The position numbers and the translations under genes were made by a program. A model generated the notes under the pieces. The model made no database searches. It was not told the origin of the DNA and was given only the letters and a program-made list of their open reading frames with translations. 64,000 nt of DNA from Gracilaria domingensis (Eukaryota > Rhodophyta > Florideophyceae > Gracilariales > Gracilariaceae), in contig VCMS01000007.1 of the NCBI GenBank assembly GCA_022539475.1, positions 479,496-543,495 of the forward strand, written 5' to 3'. The stretch's first letter is position 1; each line of letters starts with the position of its first letter. Below are positions 49,614 through 59,950 of the stretch, in pieces.

Positions 49614-50612
49614 TCACTCTGAGCGCTCATTAAGTCCCATACGATTTGCATAAGTTCTCTCTAGTTCTTCAAGTTCTTCAACCGTATTTGCACCTTCAAG
49701 TTTCCACATGCTGTGGGCTTCAACTTGAAATCCTTCACAAACTTTTTGTTTCGCTACGAGACCCTTAACGAAATCGGTAGCGTAGTATTCATATTTTGGT
49801 GGATCGAACTTTGTTTGACTAGCCAAAACTTCTCCGAGAACGGTGTAGTACTGGTCACTTTGAGCTATCACAATTCCAGAGTTAAACTCATCAACATCAT
49901 CCAACTGCTCGGGGGTCCATTCCTCGTCCCCGTAAAACTTGCATCTTTTATCCATCGCAAGCTTGGAAATGGTTTTCTTCTCGACTATGTCGATAATTGG
50001 CCCGCTTGTTCGACCCTTTCGAACGATTCGACCGTACGCATTTGCTCCTTGTCCAGCATGCTTGCGAGATCCAGTCAAAATCATTGCAGCGTATGAGTCA
50101 CCATAGGCATCTTTGTTCTTCGCATGAGTGCTCATGACTTCTTTAATCAGTTCAGCATCGACTCCTGGATTGTCTGCGTAAGAAACAATCACATCACCTC
50201 TGAAACATTCGGGCAATGCACACTTGGCTAGATAAACCGCGTGTGCCGTACCCATCTGCTCGTCTTGAAAAATGAACACGGTTTCGTCCTTGCGGAATCT
50301 GAGAGCGTTTACGACTGTTTCTTTCGCATGACCTACGATAACAATGACTGGTAAAGCAGACCTCTCTGCCGCATCCAACGCGTGTTGTGCTAAGGGTCTT
50401 CCAGCGAACGGATGGATCACTTTTGGATAAGAACTCTTGAATCGCGAGCCCTTACCTGCTGCGAGAAGGACAGATACTGCCCCTCTAGCTACAACAGCAT
50501 CATGAAAAGTGCCCAGAGCTTCTGAACTAATTGGTTGCAGGGACTGGGCGAGCGGTTCAGGGGGGTTTGACCCAACAAATGTCGTCAGCGGGATCTTCGA
50601 CAGGTCTTCCAT
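49614..50612 (-). CDS. GlmU-like nucleotidyltransferase, single-domain
   Basis: A 332-residue frame from ATG 50612. The N-terminal GlmU-type uridylyltransferase fold is clear: SVLLAAGKGSRFKSSYPKVI (L..AAGKGSR(F/M)...PKVLHP), HPFAGRPLAQHALDAAE, VIVIVGHAKETVV, IFQDEQMGTAHAVYLAK, VSYADNPGVD (where GlmU usually has GDVPL) and AYGRIVR. It would make a UDP-sugar, most likely UDP-GlcNAc, from UTP and sugar-1-phosphate. The C-terminal left-handed beta-helix acetyltransferase of bacterial GlmU is absent. The N-terminus lacks a clear targeting signal. It appears bacterial in origin. Its 3' end is 56 bp from the tubulin cofactor A stop (convergent). Confidence 0.78.
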   Translation of the reverse strand: MEDLSKIPLTTFVGSNPPEPLAQSLQPISSEALGTFHDAVVARGAVSVLLAAGKGSRFKSSYPKVIHPFAGRPLAQHALDAAERSALPVIVIVGHAKETVVNALRFRKDETVFIFQDEQMGTAHAVYLAKCALPECFRGDVIVSYADNPGVDAELIKEVMSTHAKNKDAYGDSYAAMILTGSRKHAGQGANAYGRIVRKGRTSGPIIDIVEKKTISKLAMDKRCKFYGDEEWTPEQLDDVDEFNSGIVIAQSDQYYTVLGEVLASQTKFDPPKYEYYATDFVKGLVAKQKVCEGFQVEAHSMWKLEGANTVEELEELERTYANRMGLNERSE

Positions 50613-51697
50613 CTCCTGTAAGGTAGGCTGCGCAATCGAGCACTCTTTTCCAAAGAAATGACCAAAAAACCCTTAGATGCTCACTGAAGGTGATAGTTTA
50701 CAAAGCACTTTCGCAGCTGTTTGCAACATTCATCCAAATACTCGAGAGAGAAGGTGTGTGTGAGAAGGCTCTCGAACGAAATATGTGTAGAACGAAGCCG
50801 CCTGCGTCTACCGCGAAATGGACCCCATCAGTGACGGATGGCGTCCGTTTTTTTATAGAAATATTGAGGCCCCTCCACGACGTGGTCCACGTCCGACTTA
50901 TCATATCCTCCTGCTACGATGGGTCAGAGTCACCACCAAGTTCATCGAAGGGGTTGATATCGCCTCGTTACCGCTCTTAGTATCTAAACTGAAATCGAAG
51001 GGATGTCACGTCAAGAGATTCATGCCGCTCTCGGAATAGCAAACGAATACATTAGTACCACAGATTCTGGCCATCTCAGCTGGATTCCTGATAAGTTGTA
51101 TATATTATATCCAAGGTCCGATGCTCTGACATAGATAGCGCCTACCGTTCCAAATTTGTGAAGTTGCATTGTATCTGAGAGAGCAAATCACAAGAAACCT
51201 CAAGAGATAATACTTAGGCGCAATATTGAACGATTTCGCGAAAGGGTGTAGTCTACATGTGCCTCGCTTCAGGAGTGTCTGTAACCTAACACAATTGATA
51301 TCATCGAGGAACATATGTGGCTTCTTCACTGCACACGGGTTCAATGAACCTAAGAATACTTAGAAAACGAGTTGGTGCCCCAGGTTCAAAGAGCCTCCAA
51401 AGAGGAGTGCATGCATTCGAATGTTCCCATTGCTCCTCTATTACAAGAATTGTAATGAAAATGTCTTCATTGGCATCGTCGTATTGTGGTAGTCACCGAC
51501 TCGCACTCATATGACAAAACGAGACACACTCGACACAAGCTGTTCCCCGAAGGCATCATAAGCAGATACTCATCACGTTTTCGAAGAGTGAACAAACAAA
51601 TTGACAGTCTGGGAACTACCACTGAATGTTGTTAACAGCTTTGTGAGTGAAATAAAGGCGACCCATGGAAAAAAAGAACTCGGGGCTGCAGCTGCCG
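50613..51697. other. Intergenic, no gene recognised
   Basis: 1.1 kb between the start of the GlmU-like gene and the 3' end of PEX14. Only short unconvincing frames. Confidence 0.45.
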
Positions 51698-53157
51698 CTA
51701 TTCAGGGTCGCTCAACGGAGTGTCTAGCTGCGGCATGCTAACTGGTCGGGGCCGCAGTTCACTTGGTGTCTGACTTGTGTTCCCCACCTTCTTTGCTTCC
51801 CTCATGATATCTGATTGAAAAAGCTGCCTTGCAATCGCAACGCGAAGCCCCGTTGTCTCATCAACACCGCTAATCCCACCAATGTCATCTTCTTCACTGA
51901 ACTGAACCCTCGCTGTATCTGTCTTTCTTGTCAATACCCCGCTTTCAATTTTGTCATGTATGCCGTTGGCAAACGATTGCTGTTGGGCAACCTCCTTTTC
52001 CGCCTCTTTTGAATTAAAGATATCTGCATTCCAATTCTCGTCCACTTCAGCTGGCTTCATTGTCATAAACTCATCTGCTCCATCGAAATGGCTGCTTTGC
52101 GAATCAAGTTTACCTGAACCGATTGACATATAGTTGTCTACATGGCTCTCTGCAAGAGGAACCCCCGTTGCCGATCTCACACCGAGATGCCCCGGTTGCA
52201 CACTGGTCTTCACATCATCATTTTGAATGTCAACGGATTTCCGCATCGTGGAGATGTCCGTTTGGTTGATATGAGTGTACGCCAAGCTACCGTCTTTCTG
52301 AGCGTGATTCATGATACGCTGATTCACATTGGTATCCATATCTTGCTCAGGGGATGTTCGTATAAATCGCGAGGTATCCGTGTTTCCAGAAGCAGTGACG
52401 CTATGCGAAAGCTGTCGAATTGCATCACGCAACTCTGAAGCTTGAGATAACTCCCGTTCTCGCAATGCGATTGATGAAGAGATGGACTTTGATAGATGTT
52501 GCACCTGATCACTCGTCTTTTCTGACGAAGCAAGAAGGTCTTGAATTCTCTCACGAAGTTCCGCTTATAGTCCGCCGAGGATGAACAAAGATACAACAAG
52601 TGTCAGACTCGAAGATGAGAAGGAGAGATTGGTTAGCGTTCATAATTACGTTGTCTCAGCTTACCTATTTGACGTTCTTGAGTAAGAAACGTATGTTCTT
52701 CGCGCAGGCGACGCTCTTCAGCAATTCGGGCCGCGTCCGGAAAGTAGAGAGGTACGACATATCTTCGAAGAAGTTCTCGCAACGCGGTATATACTCCAGC
52801 TGCTGCAGTCAGCCCCAGAAATACGGATACCCACGATGGCCTTGTTGCTACCACTCGTACTGGTGCTGCTGGGCCTGGAAATGGTGAGGAAGCAGCGGAA
52901 TACATGTGTGGTGGAAGGGGTCGATGCGGTAAAGGCTGTGCCACTGCATGAGGAAATGGAAGTCCTTCTCGTCGATATGCCTCGCGAAGCTCCGCATCTG
53001 ATATTCCCTTTTGTCGAAGGAAAGCGACTGCTCGAGAGGGATCAGAACTTCTCACGCGGGGGTCCTTCAGGAAGGTAACAGCCTGTTGAACTGAACTCTC
53101 TCGAAGATTCCTCACCGGTCCCATTTGAGTTGAAGGGTCTTCAAAAGGGTCACTCAT
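51698..53157 (-). CDS. PEX14: Peroxin-14, peroxisomal import docking protein
   Basis: Exons 53157-52665 and 52563-51698 join across a 101-bp phase-1 intron (GTAAGC..ATAAG), giving 452 residues. Residues about 18-62 form the conserved PEX14 N-domain that binds PEX5 and PEX19: RESSVQQAVTFLKDPRVRSS, AVAFLRQKGISDAELREAYR. A Pro-rich linker leads to a membrane segment, PSWVSVFLGLTAAAGVYTAL (about 107-127). A coiled coil crosses the splice junction (EEHTFLTQERQIAELRERIQ, DLLASSEKTSDQVQHL). The C-terminal half is disordered and ends ..PQLDTPLSDPE. It is the docking subunit for cargo-loaded PEX5 at the peroxisome. I chose the first ATG (53157). Confidence 0.9.
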
Positions 53158-53616
53158 GGTTAAACGCTTGTATTGCACAACACGATACTTGTCGTTGAGT
53201 TTTTACCGGTTTTGACAAAGGACAAAACTTGATTGCATCGAGTCGATAACGACGTTGAATGGGACGCTGAGCATGTACTCGCCTCGTCGCTTTTAGTTCT
53301 AATCCAAACTCTCAGCCCAGAAGCCAAGAGGGCCCACCCAAAATTTCTATTCCACTCAACTTGCGAGCTGCAGAAACAGCTGGCAAAGGGCGGGCGGTAA
53401 ATCCAAAACGGCCCCATTTGGATCGCCCTGCGTTGCATAGTTGCGTATGATGCAATGCATTTTCAATTTAAAATATGTACGGACGAACTGCTGAACTCGC
53501 GAGCTGCAGATCACACACGTCACAGTGTGACGATCGCTCTCCAGTCCTGCCGCATTGCAGTGGGACGATTTCGATTTCGTTTGCCACTTCGTCAAGAGTT
53601 TTAAACTTTAGATGAC

Positions 53617-55785
53617 TCATGACGACTTTGCGCTGCGTATTGGAATTCGAAGCTTTGCGTGAGCTTCTCTCTCGCTGATTCCAAGATTGGCAAGGAACGC
53701 CTCGCAGTTGATTTCTCCATTCACTACGTTTCTCAACAGAGCTGCTGGGTCCTGCGCCCCTCCGTAGGCAAGGAGCCCGTGCCTGAGGTTCGCACCTCCT
53801 TCTCGAGAGAATGGACTGCTCCCGAATAACTGGTTCCATAGTTGTGCCGAAAGGACACGAGCAAAAACGTAAGTGTAGTATCCCGCTCCATATCCAACAA
53901 AATGGTGAAACGATGTTGGCACCGCTACATCCTCATCCGGTTCGTAGACAGTTAACCTGCTCTGTAGTTCCTCAAAGGCCTCAGTTGTGCTCCAGATCGG
54001 TGGATCCGGTCCATGGAATTGAAGATCCATTGCAGAAAAGAGAAGCTGCATTTGAGTGTCCGTAGAGATGAATCCATTTCTTGAAGCGCAGAGAGATCGA
54101 ACAAGCTTCGTAGGCATCGGATCCCCAGTTTGATGGTGATGGGCAAACTTGGAGATGAGGAGAGGATGCCAAGCAAAATGCTCAAACACATGAGATGGGA
54201 TTTCAACAAAGTCTGTTGTCACTCGAGTACCCGATAAATGCTGATACTTTGTGCGTGAAAATATCGAATGAAGGGAATGACCAAACTCATGAAAGAATGT
54301 TTCGTACTCTGAAATCGTGAGCAGCCTTTCTCCGCTATGATCATCTCTGCCGAAGTTGCAAACCAGAGCCACTGTTGGGATCTGGTAGTCCGCACCATTC
54401 GGAGGTTGACGTCCGCATGTCACGGAAAAATGAGCCGCATGACCATATTTTCCTTCGCGCGGGTATAGGTCCAAGAATATCTGACCAAGCACCTCTCCCT
54501 GTGAATCTTTAAGTTGCAGTTTCTGAACGTCTTCATGCCAAAGTTCACCTTCATTCGCATGGCATCGAACCATGTGCACTCCAAAAGTTGCGTGCAGGAG
54601 ATATCCAAGGCCATACATGCAAGCTGAGAGAGGAAAATACTGAGCAATTTGTGCTGATGATATATCAAAGTTTTCGGCCTTCAGCCTACCGATGTAGAAA
54701 CTCCTATCCCATCCATGAATCTTCATCGATCCATTGCTCGCGAGATGGGGCTCACGTCGCAATTTCTCCATTTCTATTGCTGTTCTGTCATCCAGGGCTG
54801 GTCGGCGAATAAGAGAAGACAATGCCTCCAGAAACTCTAAGACTTCTGACGGAGAAGAAGCGAGTCGGTCTGCGAAAAGGAGCCCTGCGTAGCTGTCATG
54901 TCCAAGTATGTTCGCTATTTCTAAGCGGTTTCCAAGGATAGTGGCAAGGTATTGGTCCTTTGTCTCCCTCTGGCCATTGTGGCTCAGACGGTACACTTTT
55001 TCCCGGACTTTTGAATCCGGCACCCACTTCAGCAAAAACTGCATACTTGAACCGTGTAGGGGAATGAGGACATGGTCAGGATTCTCTGGAGCTCTTTTGA
55101 GAGATTTCAGAAAATAACCTGGAACCGAACTAAGTTTGTGGTATGGAAGTTGTATTGTTGTTGGTCGTTCAAGGGGTGCTGACATGAATTTTGCGCTGGC
55201 AGTCGTCACTTCATCTTGCAACTGGATCAGTTTCATCTTCTCAGAGTACGACAGGTTGATCCCTCCGCGTTCAAAATCTTGTTTTAATGACTTCACCATA
55301 ATTAGGTCTTCTCCTGTTAAATTGGCACCTTTTCGGGATCCATCACGATTCTGAGCAACATGGCTTTCATATAACTTGTTAAGCGGGTCGTAGAGAGACT
55401 TGTCTGCATTGAGATGTTGAATAACGGAAGAAACATTTAAGAATGCTGCATTTGCGGCTTCTACAAATTCTGGCTCGGGATGTACATTTCGACATAGTTC
55501 CGCGACATCAAGCACCTCGCACAATCTATCAGACAGGTCATCAAATGTTTGCAGGACGGCAACAGAGGGGTTCGCGCGTTGTGACCGAATACTCTCTGCC
55601 AATTGCAAGCAATCGTCAATACATTGGTTTCCCAGATGTTGCCAGTCAGAAGGACGGTGTAGCCCCTTCAGTCCAAAGTAACCCGGCTTGTCTTCTTCAT
55701 GTGCCCTTCTTGATCTCGAAAAGAATGACGCAGCGTGTTTATAGCGCAGCTGGCTCTGTCGAGCAATTCTATGTACCAGCATCAT
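53617..55785 (-). CDS. Mitochondrial intermediate peptidase (M3 metallopeptidase)
   Basis: A 722-residue single frame from ATG 55785 (MMLVHRIARQSQLRYKHAAS..), with a basic mitochondrial presequence. The M3 zinc motif ETFFHEFGHSLHSIF lies at about residue 496 (HExxH is HEFGH) and is followed by TDFVEIPSHVFEHFAWHP, with the third ligand Glu and the family EXPSQ-like segment. GYGAGYYTYVFARVLSAQLW near the C-terminus is also typical of MIP/oligopeptidase. MIP (Oct1) removes octapeptides from some imported mitochondrial proteins after MPP cleavage. The length matches MIP (about 700-770) more closely than plant organellar oligopeptidases. It lies on the same strand as PEX14, 459 bp away. Confidence 0.88.
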   Translation of the reverse strand: MMLVHRIARQSQLRYKHAASFFSRSRRAHEEDKPGYFGLKGLHRPSDWQHLGNQCIDDCLQLAESIRSQRANPSVAVLQTFDDLSDRLCEVLDVAELCRNVHPEPEFVEAANAAFLNVSSVIQHLNADKSLYDPLNKLYESHVAQNRDGSRKGANLTGEDLIMVKSLKQDFERGGINLSYSEKMKLIQLQDEVTTASAKFMSAPLERPTTIQLPYHKLSSVPGYFLKSLKRAPENPDHVLIPLHGSSMQFLLKWVPDSKVREKVYRLSHNGQRETKDQYLATILGNRLEIANILGHDSYAGLLFADRLASSPSEVLEFLEALSSLIRRPALDDRTAIEMEKLRREPHLASNGSMKIHGWDRSFYIGRLKAENFDISSAQIAQYFPLSACMYGLGYLLHATFGVHMVRCHANEGELWHEDVQKLQLKDSQGEVLGQIFLDLYPREGKYGHAAHFSVTCGRQPPNGADYQIPTVALVCNFGRDDHSGERLLTISEYETFFHEFGHSLHSIFSRTKYQHLSGTRVTTDFVEIPSHVFEHFAWHPLLISKFAHHHQTGDPMPTKLVRSLCASRNGFISTDTQMQLLFSAMDLQFHGPDPPIWSTTEAFEELQSRLTVYEPDEDVAVPTSFHHFVGYGAGYYTYVFARVLSAQLWNQLFGSSPFSREGGANLRHGLLAYGGAQDPAALLRNVVNGEINCEAFLANLGISEREAHAKLRIPIRSAKSS

Positions 55786-56388
55786 ATGAGCCAAGATGAG
55801 GGGAGCTGATAGGGTACGCAATGTTTGGTTTTGCCACACATCAGCCTGTTGTACAGGGGTAGTCTCATTTGCCTACTGCGTCACAAGAGTTATCCATCAA
55901 ACGCGGAGACAAGACTTAATTCTAAGTGCATGTAAACTTAAGTGCGTGGTGCAGAGAAGTCAATTCGTTCCCTTCATGGAACGATCAAACTAGTACGCGA
56001 CGCCTTCGTGGCATAAGAGTTTATGCTTCCACGATAAATCTCCTCGAGTCTCCCAGCCTGTCACGATGAGTTGTTCCAATCGTTCTCTGCCTGTGGGAAA
56101 GGGCGAGGTTCAACGCTCAGAGATCTCCAGCGTGTACTATCCGGTCTCTCGAGTGATGCAGCTCCTGGCACCAAGCCTTTCAAAGGCTGCCTTTGAGAAC
56201 TGTGGGTCAACGCTGTATCAAATACAGTGTATTTGTCGCGAGCGACGTACAGGAGAAGGCTACTACGTGTAGAAGCCTACGAACTGGTACAACGAAGGCA
56301 GCGCATTTGCTGTACAAGGCTAAGGATATAAGGATACCTTCGTAGATTCTCAAAAAATATGAAAACCATCTACGACAGTACAGTAAGG
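55786..56388. other. Intergenic, no gene recognised
   Basis: 600 bp between the MIP start and the 3' end of the small gene at 56389. Nothing identified. Confidence 0.45.
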
Positions 56389-56679
56389 CTAGCCCTCTTC
56401 GGTAGAGGTTCTACCTTCGTACCTCTTGTGTTCGCTACCGAGGGCAATAGTAGATACGACGGGTAGATCGTCTCCTACAGCCGCATGTCGAGGTCGAAAA
56501 TGTTGAGCATCAATTGACCGCTGAAGACTGTTCTTTTCAGTCAATTTCAAGTTACTTGAACTCCATCTTACCTGTTCCTCGAGCGCGCTGGACAGTTTTT
56601 GCGCATATAGCACTGGTTTCGGTTCCTGTGTTGCTCTTGTGATTTTATTAGAATTCGACATACTTTCTTGATACTCCAT
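56389..56679 (-). CDS. Small conserved-looking protein, divergent from VPS25
   Basis: A 96-residue frame from ATG 56679, starting MEYQESMSNSNKITRATQEP, KPVLYAQKLSSALEEQ. At LEEQ a GTAAGATGG donor occurs, and 48 bp later there is a TTCAG acceptor. Removing those 48 bp keeps the frame and gives EEQ-RSIDAQHFRPRHAAVG, an 80-residue form. Both versions are open. The family is not recognised; charge and helical propensity suggest a soluble factor. It shares a 108-bp spacer with VPS25 in a divergent pair, which favours it being a real gene. Confidence 0.45.
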   Translation of the reverse strand: MEYQESMSNSNKITRATQEPKPVLYAQKLSSALEEQVRWSSSNLKLTEKNSLQRSIDAQHFRPRHAAVGDDLPVVSTIALGSEHKRYEGRTSTEEG

Positions 56680-56787
56680 AGAGTTTTTGGAGCATTTGCC
56701 GTTAACAGCACATCGCGCTCAGAGCTCATCTAACCCTGTACGCCCAAATACTTGGACTGAAGCGAATCACTTTCTCTCGGGCTTGCA

Positions 56788-57485
56788 ATGAATGAATACA
56801 ACTTTCCTCCATTTCATTCATTTCCACCGTCATTCACCCGTCAACCGATTGTAGAAACAAGAGCGAAGCAAACAGAACTTTGGTGCAACTTAATTCGAGA
56901 CTATTGCCGAGTTAAGCGGATTTTCTGGTTAGATGTTAGCAAGGCAAGAGAATCAAGTTTATTCTCCAATCCGGCGATCGACCGTAGGCTTTCTGATGAA
57001 GATATCCAGTATTTCCTTGGACAGCTCGTGGGAAGAGGTGATGCAGTGTGGGACCCAGATAAAAAGAGATGCCTAGTTTTTTGGAGACGGCCTAGTGATT
57101 GGGGTGAGCTCATATATCAATGGGTTGAGAACACTGGAAGAAATGGGCAACTTCTCACAGTGCGCGAAATACGAAAGGGAAGTGCTACGGTCGGTTATGG
57201 TAAGAGAACAGTACAATTCCGTTTTATGTGTATACATGCAAACAAGCTGACTGATGAATTCGTTTCGTTTATTGTACATCCTAGAGTTTCATGACTTAGA
57301 GCTGGATACAACGATGAAAGCATTACAAGCTTTAGAAGCGATTGGGAAATGTGTTGTAGTCAGAGGAGACGGTGATGACGGTCTAGTAAGTTAATTTTCG
57401 TCCACACTTGGTTTGTGACAGATTGCTAACTTATATAAAATGTGTGCCTACCGAACAATACCAGGGAGTCAAGTTTGTTAACTAA
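56788..57485 (+). CDS. VPS25: ESCRT-II subunit VPS25
   Basis: Three exons: 56788-57199, 57285-57385 and a 21-bp last exon, 57465-57485 (GVKFVN, stop); 177 residues. Introns are 85 and 79 bp (GTAAGA..CTAG; GTAAGT..ACCAG, with TTGCTAAC). FPPSFTRQPIVETRAKQTEL, WCNLIRDYCRV, the first winged helix, then FWRRPSDWGELIYQWVENTG and the second winged helix FHDLELDTTMKALQALEAIG match VPS25 throughout. Human VPS25 has 176 residues and ends GRGVKFF, which supports the tiny last exon. VPS25 binds VPS20 and starts ESCRT-III assembly on endosomes. Confidence 0.9.
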
Positions 57486-57687
57486 TACTGCGTTCCGGGA
57501 GTATTATTCGCCGTGTGGAGGAAATGATCATAGGTTTGCGAAAGTGACGTTTTCATTACCTCAAGAAGAATGTAGGGTTTCCAAGAGGAACTGCTGTCAA
57601 TTATTCATCCGCCAGTCGCCATTAACAACTCCTGGCGTGCTTCAAAGAGCTATGACGTATTCATAGCTGAACAGATTGATGTCATTG

Positions 57688-59268
57688 TCACTGGAAAGAA
57701 TCTTCGGATTCCTTACTTGGTCGTGGCACATCCGCCATGGGGTGTTTCGGCGCTTCTTTGGTGTCCACTGGTGTCTGCATATGAAGGTCAGCTGACTTCT
57801 GAGTGTCAGCCTCCCTCTCATCTGCTACTCTGAAGAAATGCTCGGCAACCTTCTTATTCGGAGGAACCCCATGCCCATGGTAATACATGGATCCAATGTT
57901 TCGTAAGGCTTGAACGCTTCCTAACTCGGCAGCCTTTTGGTACAAAAGGAATGCCTCATGGTGATCTTCTTCTGTGCCAAAACCATGAAAATACATCGCT
58001 GCCGCGGAGCAGTATGCGTCAGCTTCTCCTAGACGACCAGCAGCAAGAAAGTGAGTTAGCGCCGCAGGATAATCAACATCTACATCTTCCGACCCGGTGT
58101 AGTGCAGCTCTGCAAGACAAGCGTGTGCAGGACCGTGATCAAGACTTGCAGCCTTGTACAAATACCGAAGAAAAGCACCATGGCTGATCTCCAGTCCTCC
58201 TTCTCCGTCCCTGTGCATCAGTGAAAAATAGTACAGCGCCCCAGGATGTTCCTGAGCTGCAGCCATCTCGATGTATTGGCGCGAAGATGCAAGATCGACT
58301 TTAATTTCTTTGGAACCGACTCTGTAAAGGTGACCAAGGTAAAACTGGGCACTTGGATCACCAAGCTGCGCAGCCATCGCAAAGTTCTTCAACGCTGCCT
58401 TTTCGTCGGGTTCTATGCTTCCTAGCCCTTTGCTGTATAGTTGGCCGAGATTGTAGTAAGCATCAACGTTATGTCCATTCTTGATAGCGGCTTCATACAA
58501 CTCAACTGCACGGTTCGGATCTTCTTGTAGGATTTCGTTGCCGAGGACCACTAGTGCCTCGTCATTACCTTGCTGAGCTGCCAGCTCAAGCCAGGAAATA
58601 GCATCTTGACGCTCCTTTTCCAATGCTTCTTCGTGCTTTCGTTTCTTGAATTCTTCAAATTCCAGAGCCTCTTGATCTGTGAATCCTGCTTTTCGTCTCT
58701 CTTTTCTCACTTTTCGAACAAGTTCGGCAGGCTTCGGTGCATCAAGTAATGGTCCATCTTTGGTTTCTATGTGCAGCACACCACGAGCCTCTCCTTGCTC
58801 ATTTAAATCCACGGCGAAATCAGTTTCCGTGACAGAATTTTGCATACCTTCAACGCGTTTTTCCTTCACACCCTGCAGTTTCAAAGCTCCCAGACTGCAT
58901 TGGGCTGCAGGATCTCCTTGTTCCGCAGCTTCGTTAAAGAGGCGCATGGCTTCCCCGCGGTTTTCATTCACGATGAGTCCTTCTCGAAACATAGACCCCA
59001 GAAGAGTTTTGGCTCGTGGACTGCCTTGCGAAACAGCAACTTTCAACAGATGTAGAGCTCTTTGAGCATTTTCGGAGCTAGATTGGAGATTTTCCGTCAA
59101 TAGCTTTTCAGCCTCTTGAGACAATGGATTGTTGTCATCAAAAGCAGTGCTTTGTCCATGTGGCTCTAATGACTTTGTAGAGTACGGGATTGCAAGATTC
59201 TTACAGAGCGCAGTAATCTTCGTTTGGCTCCGTGCAAGCCTTCCCAAGAACGAGAGTTGTCGAATCAT
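57688..59268 (-). CDS. Sel1-repeat (TPR-like) protein, probably mitochondrial
   Basis: A 526-residue frame from ATG 59268; upstream codons in the same frame lack an ATG of good context. The N-terminus MIRQLSFLGRLARSQTKITA looks like a mitochondrial presequence. About eight Sel1-like repeats follow, for example AKTLLGSMFREGLIVNENRG, AYYNLGQLYSKGLGSIEPDE, AQFYLGHLYRVGSKEIKVDL and ALRNIGSMYYHGHGVPPNKK. A charged coiled region (residues about 175-215, KVRKERRKAGFTDQEALEFE) interrupts the repeats. Such proteins act as scaffolds for complex assembly or quality control; the partner is unknown. Confidence 0.8.
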   Translation of the reverse strand: MIRQLSFLGRLARSQTKITALCKNLAIPYSTKSLEPHGQSTAFDDNNPLSQEAEKLLTENLQSSSENAQRALHLLKVAVSQGSPRAKTLLGSMFREGLIVNENRGEAMRLFNEAAEQGDPAAQCSLGALKLQGVKEKRVEGMQNSVTETDFAVDLNEQGEARGVLHIETKDGPLLDAPKPAELVRKVRKERRKAGFTDQEALEFEEFKKRKHEEALEKERQDAISWLELAAQQGNDEALVVLGNEILQEDPNRAVELYEAAIKNGHNVDAYYNLGQLYSKGLGSIEPDEKAALKNFAMAAQLGDPSAQFYLGHLYRVGSKEIKVDLASSRQYIEMAAAQEHPGALYYFSLMHRDGEGGLEISHGAFLRYLYKAASLDHGPAHACLAELHYTGSEDVDVDYPAALTHFLAAGRLGEADAYCSAAAMYFHGFGTEEDHHEAFLLYQKAAELGSVQALRNIGSMYYHGHGVPPNKKVAEHFFRVADEREADTQKSADLHMQTPVDTKEAPKHPMADVPRPSKESEDSFQ

Positions 59269-59370
59269 GGTGCAGGGGAGTACTTTTAAAGAAACATGGA
59301 CAAAGAAGACTTGTACTGTAACCTCACGCCAATAAAAGTCTGTCTTGATCGCGTGTAAGGATATTCTCAC

Positions 59371-59950
59371 CTTCTCTCACGCCCTCCCCTCTGCGGTACG
59401 AAGAACAGAGAACAGCAACGGCTTGCAGAATTCTAGAGAGCGCAAGCACTGCCTGACTTTTGGGGCATAACTATGATACTGAAGCAATTCGGTACATGGG
59501 CATGAATGTAGAATCTCCGCCACCTATGATGGTCACAACTCCGTTACCGTATTCCAGGTTGGACAACGCTGTTCGACAGCGACACAGTGTGTCCAACCGG
59601 CGTGGCCATTACTGGGACGGCTGGAGGAGCTTATAATTAGCAAATTTAAAGACATTTCGTCGTTTTCGCTCATAATTCGCTGCCGTCATTTCCCGCGGAA
59701 CTGCACCTGTCGAAACAACTTGCGGTCGAATGTCTTCTATTGTCTCTCCGCCCATGGCATTCCATTAAGTTCACAGGCGTGTTAATCTGACGACTTGGTC
59801 CCACTGAACGTCTTTCGAACAGCTGCAGAGGAGGAAAACATCTGATTTCGGCTCTCGACTGCTTTCATTCCGTCACAGACAGAGTGTTGGTGTTTGGTCT
59901 TCCTCGTCGAGCAGTGTCGAGCTACACCGTTGAATTGGAATCAAAACTCT
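59371..59950. other. Divergent promoter region with an inverted repeat
   Basis: Between the Sel1-repeat gene (leftward) and the LSD1-like gene (rightward). GGTTGGACA (59557-59565) pairs with TGTCCAACC (59590-59598), a possible binding palindrome. A TTTCCCGC site is listed separately. Confidence 0.45.
59689..59696 (+). promoter_or_regulatory. E2F consensus site
   Basis: TTTCCCGC, an exact TTTSSCGC match, lies 255 bp before the LSD1-like gene start. A single 8-bp match has limited weight. Confidence 0.3.
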
